Part shown: one piece after another, positions 15,808 through 23,477 of the stretch
Position numbering within the stretch: the stretch's first letter is position 1
Layout of the letters: the number at the start of each line of letters is the position of its first letter
Origin: Natronogracilivirga saccharolytica
GTDB lineage: Bacteria; Bacteroidota; Rhodothermia; Balneolales; Natronogracilivirgulaceae
Direction: 5' to 3'
Assembly (NCBI RefSeq): GCF_017921895.1
Contig: NZ_JAFIDN010000011.1
Span: 1-64,000, forward strand
DNA length: 64,000 nucleotides
Notes under the pieces: model-generated
The model's database searches: none
What the model was told of the DNA's origin: nothing
Seen by the model: only the letters and a program-made list of their open reading frames with translations
Position numbers and translations under genes: made by a program

Positions 15808-15866
15808 GGTGGTTTCCTGTGTAATAGTTTCGGGGTGATGGCGGGTATGATAACGTTTTCTACAGG

Positions 15867-16000
15867 CCGCATCCACCCGGCAAATGGATTTTGTGTTTGC
15901 TTCAACAGGACTGGCGGACCGGATGCGCGTGAGGGCGCTCAATGATCCGGCGGACTGGGGGCCGAGCGATTATTGCCGGATTGAAATTGATTTTGGATAG
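15867..16000 (+). pseudogene. endonuclease/exonuclease/phosphatase family, C-terminal remnant
   Basis: The plus strand reads STRQMDFVFASTGLADRMRV, then RALNDPADWGPSDYCRIEID and a stop. 'RQLDYVFAS...WGPSDHCRI' is the end of EEP-fold phosphodiesterases, whose final active-site motif is SDH; here it is SDY. Nothing of the N-terminal part is present. A second copy of the same gene end is at 17983-18048. Confidence 0.65.
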
Positions 16001-16158
16001 ACCAGGCAAACTCATCGAAAAAACGTTGTAAGGATTCCAGAAGTTACGTGTCTATAAAATGACACCATTATTGTTGCAATCGGACAATAATAGACTCATT
16101 AATCGGATTAAATCTCGATTTTTTTTGAGCTATTCATCTTCATCTTTACAACTTTCGG

Positions 16159-16391
16159 ATGCCAACGGTACTAAGAACCCGGGGATATCGTCTTTTTTCT
16201 TCAGTAATGAAGGGAATGAACCCATCCACATACACGTTGAAAGTGGAAATGGATATTGTAAATTCTGGATTAAACCAGTTATACTTGTATATACAAGCGG
16301 ATACAGTGCAACGGAATTGAACAAAATCCAAAAACTGATTGAAGAACATACCAACCTGATCGAATCTTCCTGGAATGAGTACCTCGGCTGA
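16159..16391 (+). pseudogene. DUF4160 protein, frameshifted near its start
   Basis: The start MPTVLRTRGYR (16159-16191) and the body FFFSNEGNEPIHIHVESGNG, then YCKFWIKPV and LIEEHTNLIESSWNEYLG, form one DUF4160 protein, but they lie in different frames. The shift falls in the T-rich run at 16191-16200. A longer open frame from 16059 reads through the body but with an unrelated start. DUF4160 proteins usually sit before a DUF2442 gene, as here. Whether the shift is a mutation, a sequencing slip or programmed slippage on the T-run cannot be told from one sequence. Confidence 0.7.
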
Positions 16392-16638
16392 CATAAAAAC
16401 CCCGCTGGCAAGGAACATCCGGTTTACCGATCGCATGATGGTGATCCAACTGGATGACGGCCGGGAGCTGGCCGTTCCTATCGACTGGTTCCCGAAACTG
16501 CGCAATGCCGGTGCAATCGACCGGAACAACTGGCGGCTGATTGGAAACGGCATCGGAATCCACTGGGAAGCCCTCGACGAGGACCTGTCCGTGGAACGCC
16601 TGCTACTTGACGGAAAGCCCGTCAGAAAACAGCGGTAA
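16375..16638 (+). CDS. DUF2442 domain protein
   Basis: An 87-residue product with RNIRFTDRMMVIQLDDGREL followed by VPIDWFPKL and IHWEALDEDLSVERLLL, the standard DUF2442 pattern. It overlaps the DUF4160 gene by 17 bases. DUF4160/DUF2442 pairs are widespread in bacteria and behave like two-gene accessory or TA-type modules, but no biochemical role is established to my knowledge. A decayed copy of the pair's junction lies at 21142-21229. Confidence 0.82.
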   Translation: MSTSADIKTPLARNIRFTDRMMVIQLDDGRELAVPIDWFPKLRNAGAIDRNNWRLIGNGIGIHWEALDEDLSVERLLLDGKPVRKQR

Positions 16639-16676
16639 CCCGGCGCTCGGAATCCCGATTATGTCTCACAGGTGGT

Positions 16677-16703
16677 AAACTGGTCGCAAATTGCGACCGG
16701 TTT
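16677..16703. repeat. 27-bp near-perfect palindrome
   Basis: Arms AAACTGGTCGCAA and TTGCGACCGGTTT flank a single A, with one mismatch. It lies between the convergent DUF2442 and Fic genes. The loop is too short for a normal terminator hairpin, so a dimeric protein-binding site is as likely. Confidence 0.6.
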
Positions 16704-16743
16704 CAGAGCCTGAAACATGCCCCTTAACCCGCACGGTGTGCGT

Positions 16744-17880
16744 TCAATACGACAGGATCTCGACCAGTGCCGGGTTGATGTAGTAGTGCCGGCCCCTGAT
16801 CTCTCTTTTCTCCAGGATTTGTAATTCCGCCAGCTCATTCAGGTAGTTGCGGGCTGTGTTTTCGGCATAAATCCCGCGATCGACCAGATGTTGCACCTTG
16901 ACATAAGGCTGGGTGAAAATCGCTTCGGCGAGATCCCCGGGCCGACGGATGTCCGTCTGTTCCCGCAGCACGTCAAGTATATCCTCCCTTGTTTCAATGA
17001 TGTCATTGACCTTCCGGAGGGTAAGCTGCGAAGTCCACTCCACTGCTTTCAGCATGTAGAGCAACCAAGCCTTCCAATCACCGCGCTGGGATACGCCCGC
17101 GAGGTACTCGTAATAATCCTGCTTGTGCTCAAGGATGTACCGGCTCAGGTAAAGAATGGGCAGTTCCAGCTGATGGCTCCGGGTGATGATGTGCAAATTC
17201 ATGATTCGTCCCACCCGTCCGTTACCGTCCCGGAACGGGTGGATCACCTCGAACTGGTAGTGGGCAATGCACATTTTAAGCAGTACATCATCCGGCTGCG
17301 ACTGCTCATCGTTCAGAAAGTCGATCAGATTGTCGAGTTTGGCTTCCACCACTCCCTTGCCGCGAGGCGGGGTAAAGACAGGTTTTCCCGCGTTCGGACC
17401 GCTTCCTCCCATCCGGATGAATGTCCTGGCAAACGGCGGACGAATGCCATCCCCGCTCTCCTGGATGATCTGATACAGTTTGATAAAATAGTCCCGGTCG
17501 AATGCGCCTTTCTTTTTCAGATAGTGATACCCCTCCCAAAGGGCCTCACGGTATCGGAGCACCTCTTTGGCAGGTCCCGCAGATTCACCACCGGTTTTTG
17601 AATCGCTCATCGCCCTGTAGAGGTCGTCATCGGTGGTGAACACGTTTTCGATGGCACTTGAAACCTTGGCCTCCTGGAGTGTGATGGAATTGATAAGCAT
17701 CCCTGGATTTGGAATGGCAATACTTCGTCCTGCCAGCAACGCCAGCGCTTCTTTTGCCCGACCGAGCTGCTCGTAGATATCCACATCTCTGTAGAGATCC
17801 GGTGCAATCGGCAAATCAGGCAGAGCATTCCACGGCTGTGTCCGGTCCGGGTTTACTGTGTATTGCTGTGCTTTTGGCAT
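16744..17880 (-). CDS. Fic family protein (AMP-transferase type)
   Basis: A protein of 378 residues. The Fic catalytic motif HPFRDGNGR lies at 214-222, with His214 as the expected catalytic base and the Asp/Gly-Asn loop for the nucleotide. N-terminal to it, S74-SAI-E78-N matches the class II inhibitory motif [S/T]xxxE[G/N], whose Glu blocks productive ATP binding, so the enzyme is self-inhibited. Residues about 300-378 form a winged helix (FTQPYVKVQHLVDRGIYAEN). Such proteins modify a target hydroxyl with AMP from ATP. It is a single gene; the target is unknown. Confidence 0.9.
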   Translation of the reverse strand: MPKAQQYTVNPDRTQPWNALPDLPIAPDLYRDVDIYEQLGRAKEALALLAGRSIAIPNPGMLINSITLQEAKVSSAIENVFTTDDDLYRAMSDSKTGGESAGPAKEVLRYREALWEGYHYLKKKGAFDRDYFIKLYQIIQESGDGIRPPFARTFIRMGGSGPNAGKPVFTPPRGKGVVEAKLDNLIDFLNDEQSQPDDVLLKMCIAHYQFEVIHPFRDGNGRVGRIMNLHIITRSHQLELPILYLSRYILEHKQDYYEYLAGVSQRGDWKAWLLYMLKAVEWTSQLTLRKVNDIIETREDILDVLREQTDIRRPGDLAEAIFTQPYVKVQHLVDRGIYAENTARNYLNELAELQILEKREIRGRHYYINPALVEILSY

Positions 17881-17982
17881 TAAAATTCCGGGTTTTTAAT
17901 GTATGCGTCCAAATCCGACCTCAAAATAAGACATTCCACCCAAACAAACATTAAATTTTCCGTTTTTTAATGTCTGGGTCCA

Positions 17983-18048
17983 GATCCGGCGGACTGGAGA
18001 CCGAGCGATCACTGCCGCATCAGGATAGATTTTGTCCCGGCTGTGTAA
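17983..18048 (+). pseudogene. second endonuclease/exonuclease/phosphatase C-terminal remnant
   Basis: The plus strand encodes DPADWRPSDHCRIRIDFV and a stop four codons later, the same gene end as at 15867-16000 but with the SDH motif retained. The neighbouring 17890-17980 carries an imperfect direct repeat (TTTTTAATGTATGCGTCCAA at 17893 and TTTTTTAATGTCTGGGTCCA at 17962), which may mark how the fragment arrived. Confidence 0.6.
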
Positions 18049-18115
18049 ACCAAATCGAAACACTTGCATATAGCTCTATTGTATTATTGAGTAAAAAAGG
18101 TATATATTTCATACC

Positions 18116-18382
18116 ATGATTGAATTTGAGTTTGATGAAAATAAAAGCAGGGCTAACCGGGAAAAGCACGGTATAGATTTCTATCAGGCGCTGGATCTGT
18201 GGAAAGATCCGGATGTACTGGAAATCCCGGCAATAACTTCAGATGAACCAAGGTTTTTAATAATCGGGAAGCTTGATCAGAAAATCTGGTCGGCAGTCAT
18301 AACGTATCGAAAAAATAACATCCGGATCATTTCCGTTCGAAGAGCACGTAAAGAGGAAATAGAACTATATGAAAGCTTCTGA
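18116..18382 (+). CDS. brnT: BrnT-family toxin
   Basis: An 88-residue product opening with FEFDENKSRANREKHGIDF and ending with SVRRARKEEIELYE. These are the defining features of BrnT, a RelE-fold ribonuclease that stops translation: 'F.wD..Kn..N..KHgi.F' and the catalytic 'isaRrA...E...Y' segment. The ATG at 18116 gives the normal start. The antitoxin gene follows with a 14-base overlap, the usual BrnT-then-BrnA order. Confidence 0.9.
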   Translation: MIEFEFDENKSRANREKHGIDFYQALDLWKDPDVLEIPAITSDEPRFLIIGKLDQKIWSAVITYRKNNIRIISVRRARKEEIELYESF

Positions 18383-18593
18383 TTTTGATAAAAAATTTGA
18401 TGATGGTGAGGATATCACCAGTCTGCTTGACCTGAAAAAAGCCAAAAGGTCTTCTCAGGTTCAAAAGAGGATCAATGTGGACATGCCAGAATGGATGGTG
18501 CGCCAACTGGACAAGGAAGCCAAGCGTACGGGAGTCACCAGGCAGTCTGTGATCAAGTTCTGGCTTTCTGAAAAACTGAAAGATACTTCTTGA
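18369..18593 (+). CDS. brnA: BrnA-type antitoxin
   Basis: A 74-residue product. Its C-terminal part (RINVDMPEWMVRQLDKEAKR, then TGVTRQSVIKFWL) is a ribbon-helix-helix DNA-binding domain of the CopG/MetJ type. The N-terminal part (FDDGEDITSLLDLKKAK) is the segment that wraps BrnT in known complexes. It overlaps brnT and should repress the shared promoter just upstream of 18116. Confidence 0.85.
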   Translation: MKASDFDKKFDDGEDITSLLDLKKAKRSSQVQKRINVDMPEWMVRQLDKEAKRTGVTRQSVIKFWLSEKLKDTS

Positions 18594-18594
18594 A

Positions 18595-18760
18595 TATCTC
18601 TTTCAGGGGCAAACCGAGTTGTGTTTATCCGCAGGTTTTCCTTAATAACATCCTTCATCCGAAAAAGCATCCGTGTGGATCGTTTTTGACCTCAATTAAT
18701 GCCTCCGAAAGGGTCGGGAAGATCGGTTTCGGTTCATATCCATGCCATTTCAGGTCCGAC
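18595..18760 (-). pseudogene. unidentified gene remnant with a frameshift
   Basis: The minus strand gives MSDLKWHGYEPKPIFPTLSE, then ALIEVKNDPHGCFF, and in the next frame RMKDVIKENLRINTTRFAPE. Joined, they look like the C-terminal 60 residues of one protein broken by a one-base shift near 18660. I do not recognise the family. Confidence 0.4.
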
Positions 18761-18812
18761 ATTATCTCATTTTGCCTGCTTTATCAGCGTTGGAAGCAGC
18801 GAATGATAGAAA

Positions 18813-20645
18813 CTACATATATCTCACACGGTCTGAAAATACCTGTTCCAGTTCTTCTTTCATTGCCCGCCGTGTCGGATACTCCTCTATCAATCTCCTG
18901 ACAATATTTCGCACTCGCCCCAGTCCACCCCGCCATTTGATCATAGCACGCAGTTCGTTTGCAATGTCCCGGTAATACTTGCGCCCGACATTTTCAGCGG
19001 CGTATGCTTCAATGGCCTGCTGCATTACATTACCGGCTCCCTCAGGCCGCATCTCAGCCATTTTCGGGGCAAATACGCAGATACTGTTAAAACCAGAGGG
19101 ATTGCCGGCTTCATTCATAAGCATTTCTTCCAGCCGGTCAAAGCGTTTTTCTTCAACATAGATCTCCGCCAAAAAATGGTCGACATGAAAAACATCTTTT
19201 CGTTTCTTTTGCTTGGCTATGATTTTTTCCAGCTCTCGCGGCCATTCCGCTTCCGGCCATGTTTTTTTGTACTCCCTGAACCATTTCATATGCCGGTAAT
19301 CGTCAAAAATGAGTTTTTCCAGCCATGTTCTCATGTCGGCCGGACTGTTTTCGCCCTCTGCTATTTCATAGAGCAGTTTATACCAGGTTGTTGATTGCGA
19401 CCCGTCATCCTCCAAGGATATCGTCATCCTGTCCCCCTCATCGGCTTTCTTCAACCCCTCCGCACTTAATTGCTTCGCCTCTGCGAAGTGCTTTTTTTCG
19501 ATGTAATACCTGACCAGCATCAGACAGAACTTCGGATCATCTTTCATGGACAGCATCACTTCAACGGCTTCTTTTTCCCGTCCCAAATGCTGCAGATACT
19601 CGATCTTGATTTCTTGCACCTGATGTTCGCCTATGAAGGATTGTTCGCCGTTTCTGAACTCATCGGTAAGACGATCCAACAGCTGCAGGTACCGCTCGAC
19701 TCTGCTCGCATCCGTGGCCGAAAGCCCCATGGCGTGCAGCAAATGATCCGGCACGTCACCGATGTGCAACTTTTCATCCGGAAACATGTTCCAGATGGAA
19801 TCAAACAGGTTGTTCTTCAGCTCCTCATTACCGGATTCCACTATTTTGCAAAGCTCTTCGGCTGCTGACTCCATGAATCCGTCTGCATCCGGCAGTTCAT
19901 AGTAATCATTCCCGTCCTCTATCAATTCCTCCAGGCTGACCGGCACCTCCTCGAGAATCGCTTTCGCAATGAGAAGGGCTTCCTCCGGCCTGTTTTCCTC
20001 ACGATGCTTCTTTGACAGATCAAGCAGCCAGTCCGTTTGAGCCATCAGCTGATCCGACAGCATATCCATATCCTCGAAATCCCGATACTCCGGATATTCA
20101 GCAAAATGCCGGTTTCTGAAGGCGGATCGAACCGCTTTCGATACAATGCGCCGGTACCTTTCCGATTTTTGATGTTCCGGCAGCCGGTACAAAAACTCAC
20201 TTTCGAAAACACTTGCAAGCTGGTGATCTTGTTCCAGCTTACTGCGTAAAAATCCAATCAACTCTTCATTGTCGAGTACTTCGAAAAGCTGATCAATTAT
20301 CAAACGCGACTCAAAAGCCGGCAGCTTGTATAAGTCCCCCGCTCGGGCAACCCCCGGATATTTGTCTCCGGCAACCTGAAGCACCGCGAAACACGCAGCT
20401 ACAACATGTTTGCACACCGGCCCGTCAAACGGACAGTCACAATGCCACTCGTCGTCACCTTCGGGATTGAAAGTGAGCGATACCTCGTAAACCCGCCTGC
20501 CCATTGCACGGGTCACCCATTTATGCTCCGATACTCTTTCGGGAGATTCTATGAAGTCGTTTCTGAAGTAGTCCAGGCCCCGGTCGAAAATCTTCGGACT
20601 CACGTATTCGGGCAGCCTGACGAGCATATCTTCCGGCATAATCAT
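18813..20645 (-). CDS. SWIM zinc-finger protein with TPR-like helical region
   Basis: A 610-residue protein. WHCDCPFDGPVCKHVVAACF is a SWIM zinc finger with ligands Cys69, Cys71, Cys78 and His80. The N-terminus (ISPRxFxRGxxYF-type; here VSPKIFDRGLDYF) is the usual opening of SWIM proteins. From about residue 190 onward it is a helical repeat region (HREENRPEEALLIAKAILEE and similar), likely protein-binding. SWIM proteins often accompany SNF2 helicases; here the nearest helicase is 3 kb away and not co-transcribed. The molecular role is unknown. It is a complete gene facing the BrnTA pair. Confidence 0.82.
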   Translation of the reverse strand: MIMPEDMLVRLPEYVSPKIFDRGLDYFRNDFIESPERVSEHKWVTRAMGRRVYEVSLTFNPEGDDEWHCDCPFDGPVCKHVVAACFAVLQVAGDKYPGVARAGDLYKLPAFESRLIIDQLFEVLDNEELIGFLRSKLEQDHQLASVFESEFLYRLPEHQKSERYRRIVSKAVRSAFRNRHFAEYPEYRDFEDMDMLSDQLMAQTDWLLDLSKKHREENRPEEALLIAKAILEEVPVSLEELIEDGNDYYELPDADGFMESAAEELCKIVESGNEELKNNLFDSIWNMFPDEKLHIGDVPDHLLHAMGLSATDASRVERYLQLLDRLTDEFRNGEQSFIGEHQVQEIKIEYLQHLGREKEAVEVMLSMKDDPKFCLMLVRYYIEKKHFAEAKQLSAEGLKKADEGDRMTISLEDDGSQSTTWYKLLYEIAEGENSPADMRTWLEKLIFDDYRHMKWFREYKKTWPEAEWPRELEKIIAKQKKRKDVFHVDHFLAEIYVEEKRFDRLEEMLMNEAGNPSGFNSICVFAPKMAEMRPEGAGNVMQQAIEAYAAENVGRKYYRDIANELRAMIKWRGGLGRVRNIVRRLIEEYPTRRAMKEELEQVFSDRVRYM

Positions 20646-20781
20646 AATCCGTTATTCATATCTTATTGGCTTGATACACCTGCCTAAAATCATAATTTAT
20701 CCTTTATGATCTAAAAAAAATGATCATGAACCAATATGATCATATGCTGTCAGAATCTACACCCAGGCCGAGGACATCTTA

Positions 20782-21139
20782 ATGATCCCGCATTTGATGC
20801 TGTCTTTTGAGGAACGGGAAAACCTGGAGACGGAAGAACGGAAAAAGCTGAAAGAACTCGGATTCTAGTTTCGGGGCAAGGGAGGATGGCCTGTACTGAG
20901 CAAGATCACACCTGGGCATCCGCCTCTGTTTCCGGAGCTGGAACAGTTGCACGTCCTGGATACGGTTATCGAACAAACCATACTTGTGGCAGGGCGCGCC
21001 GCCATGGAAGCGCTTCCATTACTCCGGGTCAACGGCAACGATGAAGTCACCGGACAGGGACCCGCCCTATTTTCCTTTTATCCTTCTGGTCCTTGACAAG
21101 GAGTCCGGGTACATTATGTATTACGAGCTGCACATCTGA
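20782..21139 (+). pseudogene. DUF6930-like protein remnant (stop codon plus frameshift)
   Basis: The plus-strand frame from ATG 20782 runs EERKKLKELGF, TAG at 20866-20868, then FRGKGGWPVLSKITPGHPPL and LDTVIEQTILVAGR. In the next frame it continues DPPYFPFILLVLDKESGYIM and YYELHI with a stop at 21137-21139. 'FRGxxxWPxFRSxxPGYxPWxL' is what I associate with DUF6930 proteins. At least two inactivating changes are visible. Confidence 0.5.
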
Positions 21140-21141
21140 CA

Positions 21142-21229
21142 TTAAAACTCATTGAAGAACACACCAATCTGATCGAACCTTTCTGGAATGAGTTTTTCGG
21201 CTGATATAAAAACCCTGCTGGCAAAATAA
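21142..21229 (+). pseudogene. remnant of a second DUF4160/DUF2442 pair
   Basis: LKLIEEHTNLIEPFWNEFFG with a stop at 21202-21204, overlapped by MSFSADIKTLLAK and a stop at 21227-21229, reproduces the junction of the pair at 16325-16420. Only the end of the first gene and the first 13 codons of the second survive. Confidence 0.7.
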
Positions 21230-21230
21230 T

Positions 21231-21422
21231 GGCAAGAAACACATTGGAATATACCCGCTTTTGAAAGATCACACTTCCTGGTTTATTACTGCTGAATTCG
21301 ACGGTAATAAAGCACGTAACGAGGCATACCGGGTGCTTTCAATCCTTGAGAATGATTCACTACCTGTTTATATGGAGCGGTCAGAGAATGTGCTGCTTCA
21401 AAAAAGCACTTGCGATCTTTGA
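21231..21422 (+). pseudogene. fragment of a TOTE-type archaeo-eukaryotic primase domain
   Basis: The plus strand encodes KKHIGIYPLLKDHTSWFITA, then EFDGNKARNEAYRVLSIL and LPVYMERSEN before a stop at 21420. This matches the primase core of TOTE conflict systems as I recall it: 'vGvYPLLxDxTCwFLAxDFD', then 'gxPxYLERSRSGxGxHxW'. The alignment breaks just at the second motif. The 3' end overlaps the end of hipT on the other strand. No helicase or nuclease partner of a TOTE system is present. Confidence 0.5.
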
Positions 21423-22339
21423 TCAAGTATGGAAAGGTATTTCGATTTCATCTCATTATTTAGAAACGATCGACTTATGATCTCTTTAAAAGCCGGTAAC
21501 TTTGCCTCCAGATTGCTGATCGCATTGGCAACCTGGCGCTGATTCAGTCCAATATTCCTGCCAAAGGAAATAAAAACGGCACGATTGAAATTGCTTTTTT
21601 TGCCTCCGATTGTCAGCGCCAGTTCCTCCGGATCTTTATTGGCCGGCATAACCAGCCTTGTATTGATCAGGTCATAAGCATTGGCCAGTTTCCATCCGGA
21701 TTCCTGCTCCTTCAGGAGTGAGAAATTTTTCAGATGCATATCAGCGTTTCCAGTCAGGTAGCAGAACAATATGAGATCAAAATACCGGGTAAGATCAAAG
21801 CCGGGGTTGTCAGAGTACTTTTTTATAATCCCGGAAATCTGTTCATGTGAACCCTTGTATTTGTCTTCGGTCAACCGTTCTGTGAGCTGACACATATCCT
21901 CCATGGCCATTTTTTGCCCAGTGCTTCTGCGATCGATTCTCCTGGTCAGGAACGAAAGCTCCCCGCTTCGCAAGCGCACAAGTCCAAACGGAACCGTTTG
22001 TATTCCAGCTGCATCGGCCAGAGAAAGCGTAGTATGTTCGTTTTCAGGAAGCTGATCCCATTGTTGGGACGGTGGCTTCAGGATATATCGTCCCCAAAGG
22101 CCTGTAATTGTTATTTTCGGATGACGACCTGCCTGTTTTTGTACCTCCATAGACATTTTTGCCTGAACGCCGGGTATGGTAACCCGCTGTCTGACGACCT
22201 GACTTGCCAGCTGATTTAGCTCTTCAAGATCATAGGGGATTTCCGGAACATGTGGACTTTCGAACAAACGCCGGGCACATTTTGTATGATATTCTCCAGT
22301 ATCTCCCGTTTCCCGGGTGCATATCAGACATTTACTCAT
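21398..22339 (-). CDS. hipT: HipT-like kinase toxin (HipA C-terminal part)
   Basis: About 313 residues from ATG 22339; an in-frame ATG at 22411 is less likely. The start MSKCLICTRETGDTGEYHTK is the small N-terminal element typical of stand-alone HipA-C proteins. VTIPGVQAKMS is the Gly-rich loop region, YLTGNADMHLKNFSLL is the catalytic loop (Asp and Asn), and NAYDLIN is the metal-binding Asp. In HipBST of E. coli O127, HipT phosphorylates tryptophanyl-tRNA synthetase and is restrained by HipS. The start overlaps the hipS stop by eight bases. All kinase motifs look intact. Confidence 0.85.
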   Translation of the reverse strand: MSKCLICTRETGDTGEYHTKCARRLFESPHVPEIPYDLEELNQLASQVVRQRVTIPGVQAKMSMEVQKQAGRHPKITITGLWGRYILKPPSQQWDQLPENEHTTLSLADAAGIQTVPFGLVRLRSGELSFLTRRIDRRSTGQKMAMEDMCQLTERLTEDKYKGSHEQISGIIKKYSDNPGFDLTRYFDLILFCYLTGNADMHLKNFSLLKEQESGWKLANAYDLINTRLVMPANKDPEELALTIGGKKSNFNRAVFISFGRNIGLNQRQVANAISNLEAKLPAFKEIISRSFLNNEMKSKYLSILDQRSQVLF

Positions 22340-22709
22340 GATGTCCCTCTGATTCATCATCGCGGCCACTGGATGGTCCCCAGCCGACAGATGGTTCCCG
22401 TACACTGACATTCCCGATGCAGTCCCGGCAACTGACCAGGAGCAGGCCCATTCTGTCCCGCGGGTTCACCTTCCAGGTTTCCGTCACCACATCCAGAAGC
22501 CATCCCTCCGGAATCAATCCATCAAAAAACGGAAACATGACATTGGATTGATACGGCTCCCGGCGAAGCGGGAGTGTCAGACTGACCGGAGCGACATCGC
22601 CTGAATCCAGATATTCAGCCGCATAGGCAAATTCATATCCGGTTTCGGTTTCCTTCAGAATACCCGCAAACGCTTCATGGACATAAATATGTGCTATTCT
22701 ATGCATCAT
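22332..22709 (-). CDS. hipS: HipS-like antitoxin (HipA N-terminal domain)
   Basis: A 125-residue protein corresponding to the N-terminal subdomain of HipA on its own. It reads AHIYVHEAFAGILKETETGY, then EFAYAAEYL, PVSLTLPLRREPY, LFPFFDGLIPEGW-like FPFFDGLIPEGWLLD, and finally NPRDRMGLLLVSCRDCIGNV. In tripartite HipBST systems this split-off domain is the actual antitoxin. It lies between hipB (12-base gap) and hipT (8-base overlap). The last 25 residues are a polar tail. Confidence 0.85.
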   Translation of the reverse strand: MMHRIAHIYVHEAFAGILKETETGYEFAYAAEYLDSGDVAPVSLTLPLRREPYQSNVMFPFFDGLIPEGWLLDVVTETWKVNPRDRMGLLLVSCRDCIGNVSVREPSVGWGPSSGRDDESEGHHE

Positions 22710-22721
22710 CTTGCCTAATAT

Positions 22722-22940
22722 CTACTCTTGATCTTTTACGGGAACCGGCCCCACCTTGTGCCCGAATAAACCCAGCACCTGATTTACTTTATCCATGCGA
22801 AGACTCTCCTTTCCTTGCTCCATATCTCTGATGAAGCGCAAACCCACTCCGGCACGGCGAGATAGCTCTTCCTGGGTTATACCCAGCTGCTTTCTTCGAT
22901 TTTTGACAAAACGTATAATTGCATCGCTATTCGCATTCAT
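22722..22940 (-). CDS. hipB: HipB-like helix-turn-helix repressor
   Basis: A 72-residue Xre/Cro-type regulator. IIRFVKNRRKQLGITQEELS and RRAGVGLRFIRDMEQGKESL form the five-helix HTH with recognition helix in the second block. It is the first gene of the hipB-hipS-hipT operon and should autoregulate it, with help from the other two proteins. Inverted TATACCC/GGGTATA half-sites lie directly upstream. Length is normal for HipB. Confidence 0.88.
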   Translation of the reverse strand: MNANSDAIIRFVKNRRKQLGITQEELSRRAGVGLRFIRDMEQGKESLRMDKVNQVLGLFGHKVGPVPVKDQE

Positions 22941-22942
22941 AT

Positions 22943-23029
22943 TATACCCTATAAGATATAAAATTTCCTAAATATAGTATATTATATCAATTTGGGTATA
23001 ATAAAACAATATAGTTCGGAAGTATACCC
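22943..23029. promoter_or_regulatory. putative hipBST operator region
   Basis: Three copies of one 7-base half-site lie upstream of hipB: TATACCC at 22943-22949, its reverse complement GGGTATA at 22994-23000, and TATACCC again at 23023-23029. The intervening DNA is AT-rich and suited to a promoter. HipB proteins bind inverted TATCC-type sites, so an operator role is a fair inference. Confidence 0.5.
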
Positions 23030-23085
23030 GATGCAGCATAATAATCTTCGGTACAGGACGCTGCTAACCAGCATTAACTTACCGA

Positions 23086-23477
23086 TCAATTGCGACCGCC
23101 GGACAAAAACAAAAGCAGAACGTTTTTTACAACAATTACAAGAGCAATAAATAAGCGAAGCTTTCCCCGAAGACTGCCTTTCAAATGAAGAAAGAATTTG
23201 CCCGTAACCAGCTCCTGGCGCAGCAAAAGCAGTTTCTTGTCGAAGTTTTCTTTGTTCAGGATGATGTCGCTGAAAAGCTTTTCTTGCAAATACTTCAGCC
23301 TGTGTCGATCCGCTCTGAAAGCGATGCTGAATGAAAACAGGAGTATATCCAGCCAGATGGTATAAGGAGTAGCTTTGCGGCAAATCGCATCGATAAAAAA
23401 ACAATTTTTTTCTGTTCTTTTTGGATGATGATATTGCGCGTATGAAGATCTCCGTGCACACAGATGTCGGGGGTCAC
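23086..23477 (-). pseudogene. APH-type/LPS-kinase-like phosphotransferase remnant, frameshifted
   Basis: The minus strand from about 23477 reads PDICVHGDLHTRNIIIQKEQ, the catalytic HGDxHxxN loop of aminoglycoside-phosphotransferase-fold kinases. In another frame it continues FFIDAICRKATPYTIWLDIL and onward to a hydrophobic end (LFIALVIVVKNVLLLFL). The shift is near 23390, and the N-lobe is absent. The metal-binding DFG-like Asp is the one in FIDA. Confidence 0.6.

Noticed and set aside
22982-23461. 159-codon minus-strand frame upstream of hipB
   Set aside because: It overlaps the APH-like remnant in another frame; the recognisable HGDLHTRN motif is not in this frame.
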